Positions 5,245-8,148 of a DNA stretch of 8,148 nucleotides are shown in pieces. The notes beneath the pieces are model-generated. The model had not been told where the DNA came from. It saw only the letters and a program-made list of their open reading frames with translations, and did no database searches. Where the stretch lies: contig JALNZH010000167.1 in NCBI GenBank assembly GCA_023229405.1, positions 1-8,148 on the forward strand. Reading direction: 5' to 3'. The translations under genes were made by a program, and so were the position numbers. This DNA comes from Bacteroidota bacterium (GTDB taxonomy: Bacteria > Bacteroidota > Ignavibacteria > UBA10030 > UBA8401). Positions within the stretch are counted from its first letter, which is position 1; each line of letters starts with the position of its first letter.

Positions 5245-8148
5245 TTATTTCAACAACATCATCTTCTTGCTGGTAATAAATGAACCTGCCTCGATACGGT
5301 ATATATAGATACCAGATGCAACAGAGGTTCCTTTATTATTTTTTCCATCCCACACTACCTGATGAAATCCTGTGCTCATATCCGTGTTGATCAATGACCG
5401 CACTTCTCGTCCGAGCAGATCATAGACTGCCAAGCGAACGTACTGATCGCTTACTAGTGCGAACTTCATGGTTGTTGACGGATTGAACGGATTCGGATAA
5501 TTCTGATCCAGCGCAAATGCTGTCGGCAAAACCAAACCGGTATTCACACCTGTTGGCGAACTATCCGGCAAGAATTTTACCCAGCGCATATCCGGACCCC
5601 ACTCGCTCCCCCACCATGATTTGTAGAAGGAACCAATAGGACCGAACGCCGGATTGTTTCCCGTAAATCCATCCGGATCGAAGATATTAATCATCAGTTG
5701 AACGGAATCGTATTTGGTATACCCAAGCAGATCCAGTTTAATCACCAGCTCGGCGGTGTATCCACTGTCAGCGGCAGTTGTATCGTTAACGATTGTGCTA
5801 GGATGCTTCATTGCCATCCCGAATCCATGAGCGCTGTCCGTAGCTTCGTAGTGGATTACAGAGTTGCCGGCAAGATTGAAAAACAATTTAAATTCTTTGT
5901 CTATACCTGCAGCATTCTTGATCTTCACGAACAATCCATCCCCTTCCCAGCTGTCACCAAAGCGGCTGACAGACTGGTCTTTGGATCGGAAGCCGATAAA
6001 GAAGTGCGGTCCGCGTCGTGCAAATTTAAGCTGTGTATATGTTGTATCAAGATACGGTACGGTTGGTTTCACATTCACTCCTCCCGTTACAGTACGAGCA
6101 AGCGAATCGGGATGAAATGCTGCCGGACCGAACACCAAATACGGCGTTGCGGCATGCCAGATCGGCTCATCCAGTTTTCCATCCACCATAACAACATTCA
6201 TTGAAGCGAACACCGGCAACATTTTCGGATCCTGGAACACCGGCGCCGGATGACCAAGTATTGTTCCTCCTTTGACAAAAGCCATTGGTGATCCTTCGTT
6301 AAAGGTGCCATTCAGCATAACATTATTCGGTCCCGGTTTCAGTATTTTGAATTTCATTGTAAACAATTCGCCGGAATCAACCAATGCAGCAGCTCCGGAT
6401 GCAACGATGCGGACGGATGCTCCATTAAACATATTCGTTGCAAAGGTATATCCTGCACTGATCGATCCGACATTGGATGCGTTCACGAATTGCAACGCGG
6501 TGGAATCGAACAGCAGATCAAAATTGTAGCCGGTAATTCCCATTCCGTTAATGTTGGGGATCATGACGGGAACGACGACTTCGGTTGTTGCCATCCCTCG
6601 CGTCGTGTCTTTCATATGCACCATCACTTCGGGGATAATCTGTTTTGCATCAAGTGGAATAATCTGATATCCATTCGTAAACGGTGAACTGCTTACTGAA
6701 TTGTACTGTCCGGCTACACCAACCACTGTATACGGCGGTTTTGGATTCAATCCCGGCAAATTCCCCCATTGTGCCAAGCGCATGGTGATGGTGTCAACAC
6801 CGTTTTCTGTTATCCCCATATTCAACGCACCGCCGCTAGCACCAGGTGCGGGCCACGGATTGGAAACGGGCGTCTGCATTACATGATGAATCATCACCAG
6901 CATATTCTCCACTGTTTCGCCCATTTTTCCCCACTGCAAATCGGCGACTGTAACCACACGCGGTTTCGGGAATATTGCAGAACCATTATCCGAATAAACA
7001 AAATTGGCAGTACCAAACGGCACAATCAATTCAAGTTTTCCACGGAAGTGATCCAATTCTCCTTCAATGGTATAATTGCGGCCGCGAGTAAAATCATTTA
7101 GAATAGTACCGGATTTAAAAAGAGTAATGCCTCCGTCTTTATCTTGAATGACAGCATCCATCTGGCTCTGCGACGTAATACTATCTTCCTGTATGCAAAT
7201 ACCGTTAATGCGAATTGCATAGGCATCATATAACAGCACACCGTTCGAATCAATTGAACGTGGTCCGGTAAGACTCAGCGAAGTCAATCCCGCAAAGTAT
7301 CCTTTCAACGGACTCGTAAATGATACCCCCATGTTGTCGGAAACCATGACGGTATATGCAATCCGTTTTCCATTCAAATTAACTGACCCAGGAATAATTC
7401 CTTGATACGTTCCTTTAACGGAATCTCCTGATATTCTTGTCATTGCAACGATAGTATTTGCACCTCCATCTACGGAATACGATAACCGCACACTATCGCC
7501 GGGAACGTATTGATCGTCCTGAACATCGACGAGCAACGTATCGGGTTGATTGTTGAGCGGAACATACTGCGTTCTGCGGATAACGCCGACAAACGGTGGA
7601 TAGTTTGTTGTTAACAAATTGCCGGTTTTAAATGCACCAAAACCGTTGTTGTCAACCAATACAAATACTGTCATCGTGCTGTCGGCCGCATTATACTGCA
7701 ATTCAACATCAGCACCGAGCGAGGATGTATTCGCCGCAGTTCCAATCGCCGGAGTCACTCCTACTTTCACCGCGCCGCTTAGTCCATACGTTGCATTCAA
7801 CAACACAGCCTTATGATTGTGACCCGCCGAGGCAAGACTTTCCACCGACGCAATCCATTTTCTTCCTGCTGCTTCAAGGTATGTGATGTCTGCCTGGAAT
7901 GCAGGCGTCACCGCGGTTGGTACTGCGTCCAACCGTCCGGCTCCTGTACCGCTATACAACCGAATCGGAGAACCGCCGGAGTAACGGGATGTCAGAAAAT
8001 CTCCGCCAGGAGTAATTTGTGCAATACCCATACCGGCATCATTCGAAGTAATTTTTATAAAACCAGAATTTGTAAAAATTGCACCATCAACAGTGGTAAA
8101 TACTTGTACTGAATCAGTGCCGGAATTGTTCCCGCCGGCATAAATCAC
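5245..8148 (-). CDS. Large secreted multidomain protein with cohesin-like, CBM9-like and T9SS domains (5' end missing)
   Basis: 967 codons are visible; the frame is open at the right edge and has no signal peptide, so the GTG at 8148 is only the first visible codon. Order by visible residue: 1-180, glycine-rich strands with DGAIFTNSGF and GGDFLTSRYSGG, propeller-like and perhaps of the DUF4623 type; 195-285, an Ig/FN3-like linker (PGDSVRLSYSVDGG); 300-505, an OB-fold-like region (INGICIQED, VIQDKDGGITLF, YTIEGELDHFRGKLELI); 508-633, a cohesin-like module (VVVPVMIPNINGMGITGYNF, FDSTALQFV, GELFTMKFKIL); 645-862, a CBM9/DOMON-like module (VDGKLDEPIWHAA, FFIGFRSKD, WEGDGLFVKIKN, YTAELVIKLDLLG); 880-967, a T9SS domain (DQNYPNPFNPST, YDLLGR, GIYIYRI, KKMMLLK). 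Domain names are by pattern recall. The modules suggest a surface-displayed adhesive or carbohydrate-associated protein rather than an enzyme; no catalytic residues are recognisable. An intrinsic terminator follows the TAA. Confidence 0.88.
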   Translation of the reverse strand: MIYAGGNNSGTDSVQVFTTVDGAIFTNSGFIKITSNDAGMGIAQITPGGDFLTSRYSGGSPIRLYSGTGAGRLDAVPTAVTPAFQADITYLEAAGRKWIASVESLASAGHNHKAVLLNATYGLSGAVKVGVTPAIGTAANTSSLGADVELQYNAADSTMTVFVLVDNNGFGAFKTGNLLTTNYPPFVGVIRRTQYVPLNNQPDTLLVDVQDDQYVPGDSVRLSYSVDGGANTIVAMTRISGDSVKGTYQGIIPGSVNLNGKRIAYTVMVSDNMGVSFTSPLKGYFAGLTSLSLTGPRSIDSNGVLLYDAYAIRINGICIQEDSITSQSQMDAVIQDKDGGITLFKSGTILNDFTRGRNYTIEGELDHFRGKLELIVPFGTANFVYSDNGSAIFPKPRVVTVADLQWGKMGETVENMLVMIHHVMQTPVSNPWPAPGASGGALNMGITENGVDTITMRLAQWGNLPGLNPKPPYTVVGVAGQYNSVSSSPFTNGYQIIPLDAKQIIPEVMVHMKDTTRGMATTEVVVPVMIPNINGMGITGYNFDLLFDSTALQFVNASNVGSISAGYTFATNMFNGASVRIVASGAAALVDSGELFTMKFKILKPGPNNVMLNGTFNEGSPMAFVKGGTILGHPAPVFQDPKMLPVFASMNVVMVDGKLDEPIWHAATPYLVFGPAAFHPDSLARTVTGGVNVKPTVPYLDTTYTQLKFARRGPHFFIGFRSKDQSVSRFGDSWEGDGLFVKIKNAAGIDKEFKLFFNLAGNSVIHYEATDSAHGFGMAMKHPSTIVNDTTAADSGYTAELVIKLDLLGYTKYDSVQLMINIFDPDGFTGNNPAFGPIGSFYKSWWGSEWGPDMRWVKFLPDSSPTGVNTGLVLPTAFALDQNYPNPFNPSTTMKFALVSDQYVRLAVYDLLGREVRSLINTDMSTGFHQVVWDGKNNKGTSVASGIYIYRIEAGSFITSKKMMLLK

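Noticed and set aside
5698..8112. Plus-strand frames of 61-168 codons opposite the multidomain gene
   Set aside because: The minus-strand frame is continuous over 967 codons with clear domain content; the antisense frames look random (Cys/His/Arg-rich shadow composition).
8146..8148. GTG at the right edge as a true start codon
   Set aside because: The protein has no signal peptide there although it carries a T9SS tail, so the real start must lie outside the window.

Overview
All protein-coding content here lies on the minus strand, so transcription runs from high to low coordinates. Three of the encoded proteins end in a type IX secretion (T9SS) C-terminal sorting domain of the N-Y-P-N-P-F-N / D-x-L-G-R / G-x-Y-x-Y / KK-aliphatic kind. 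That signature points to the Bacteroidota-Chlorobiota-Ignavibacteriota group; the NYPNPFNP-type opening is especially common in Ignavibacteria-like lineages. This placement rests on protein style only, because no taxonomic marker gene is present.

Right part (8148 to 5245): the 3' portion of a large secreted multidomain protein gene, open at the right edge. It carries a propeller-like segment, an Ig-like linker, an OB-fold-like segment, a cohesin-like module, a CBM9/DOMON-like module and a T9SS domain. A strong rho-independent terminator (about 5193-5227) closes it.

Middle (5196 to 4275): about 920 bp without a credible gene. It holds two or three degenerate REP-like palindromic elements that start with GTCAT(C/T)CTG, and a cluster of three AGTATCGT octamers near the next gene. 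The promoter for the left-hand genes must lie in this gap, but I cannot place it firmly.

Left part (4274 to 1): four closely packed genes that form a tandem duplication of a two-gene unit. Each unit is a secreted, propeller-like T9SS protein (copies at 4274-2700 and 2092-455) followed 11 bp later by an M6-type metalloprotease N-terminal region (copies at 2688-2104 and 443-1). The first protease copy is cut off before any catalytic motif and runs straight into the second unit. The second copy leaves the window at the left edge, so its completeness cannot be judged. Conservation between the two units is patchy: a 127-bp tract is identical and the propeller-gene leaders are about 93% identical, while other parts are strongly diverged. 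The simplest reading is an older tandem duplication followed by local gene conversion, with all four genes in one operon. The biological role of the pair (surface or secreted propeller protein plus secreted protease) is not known from the sequence.
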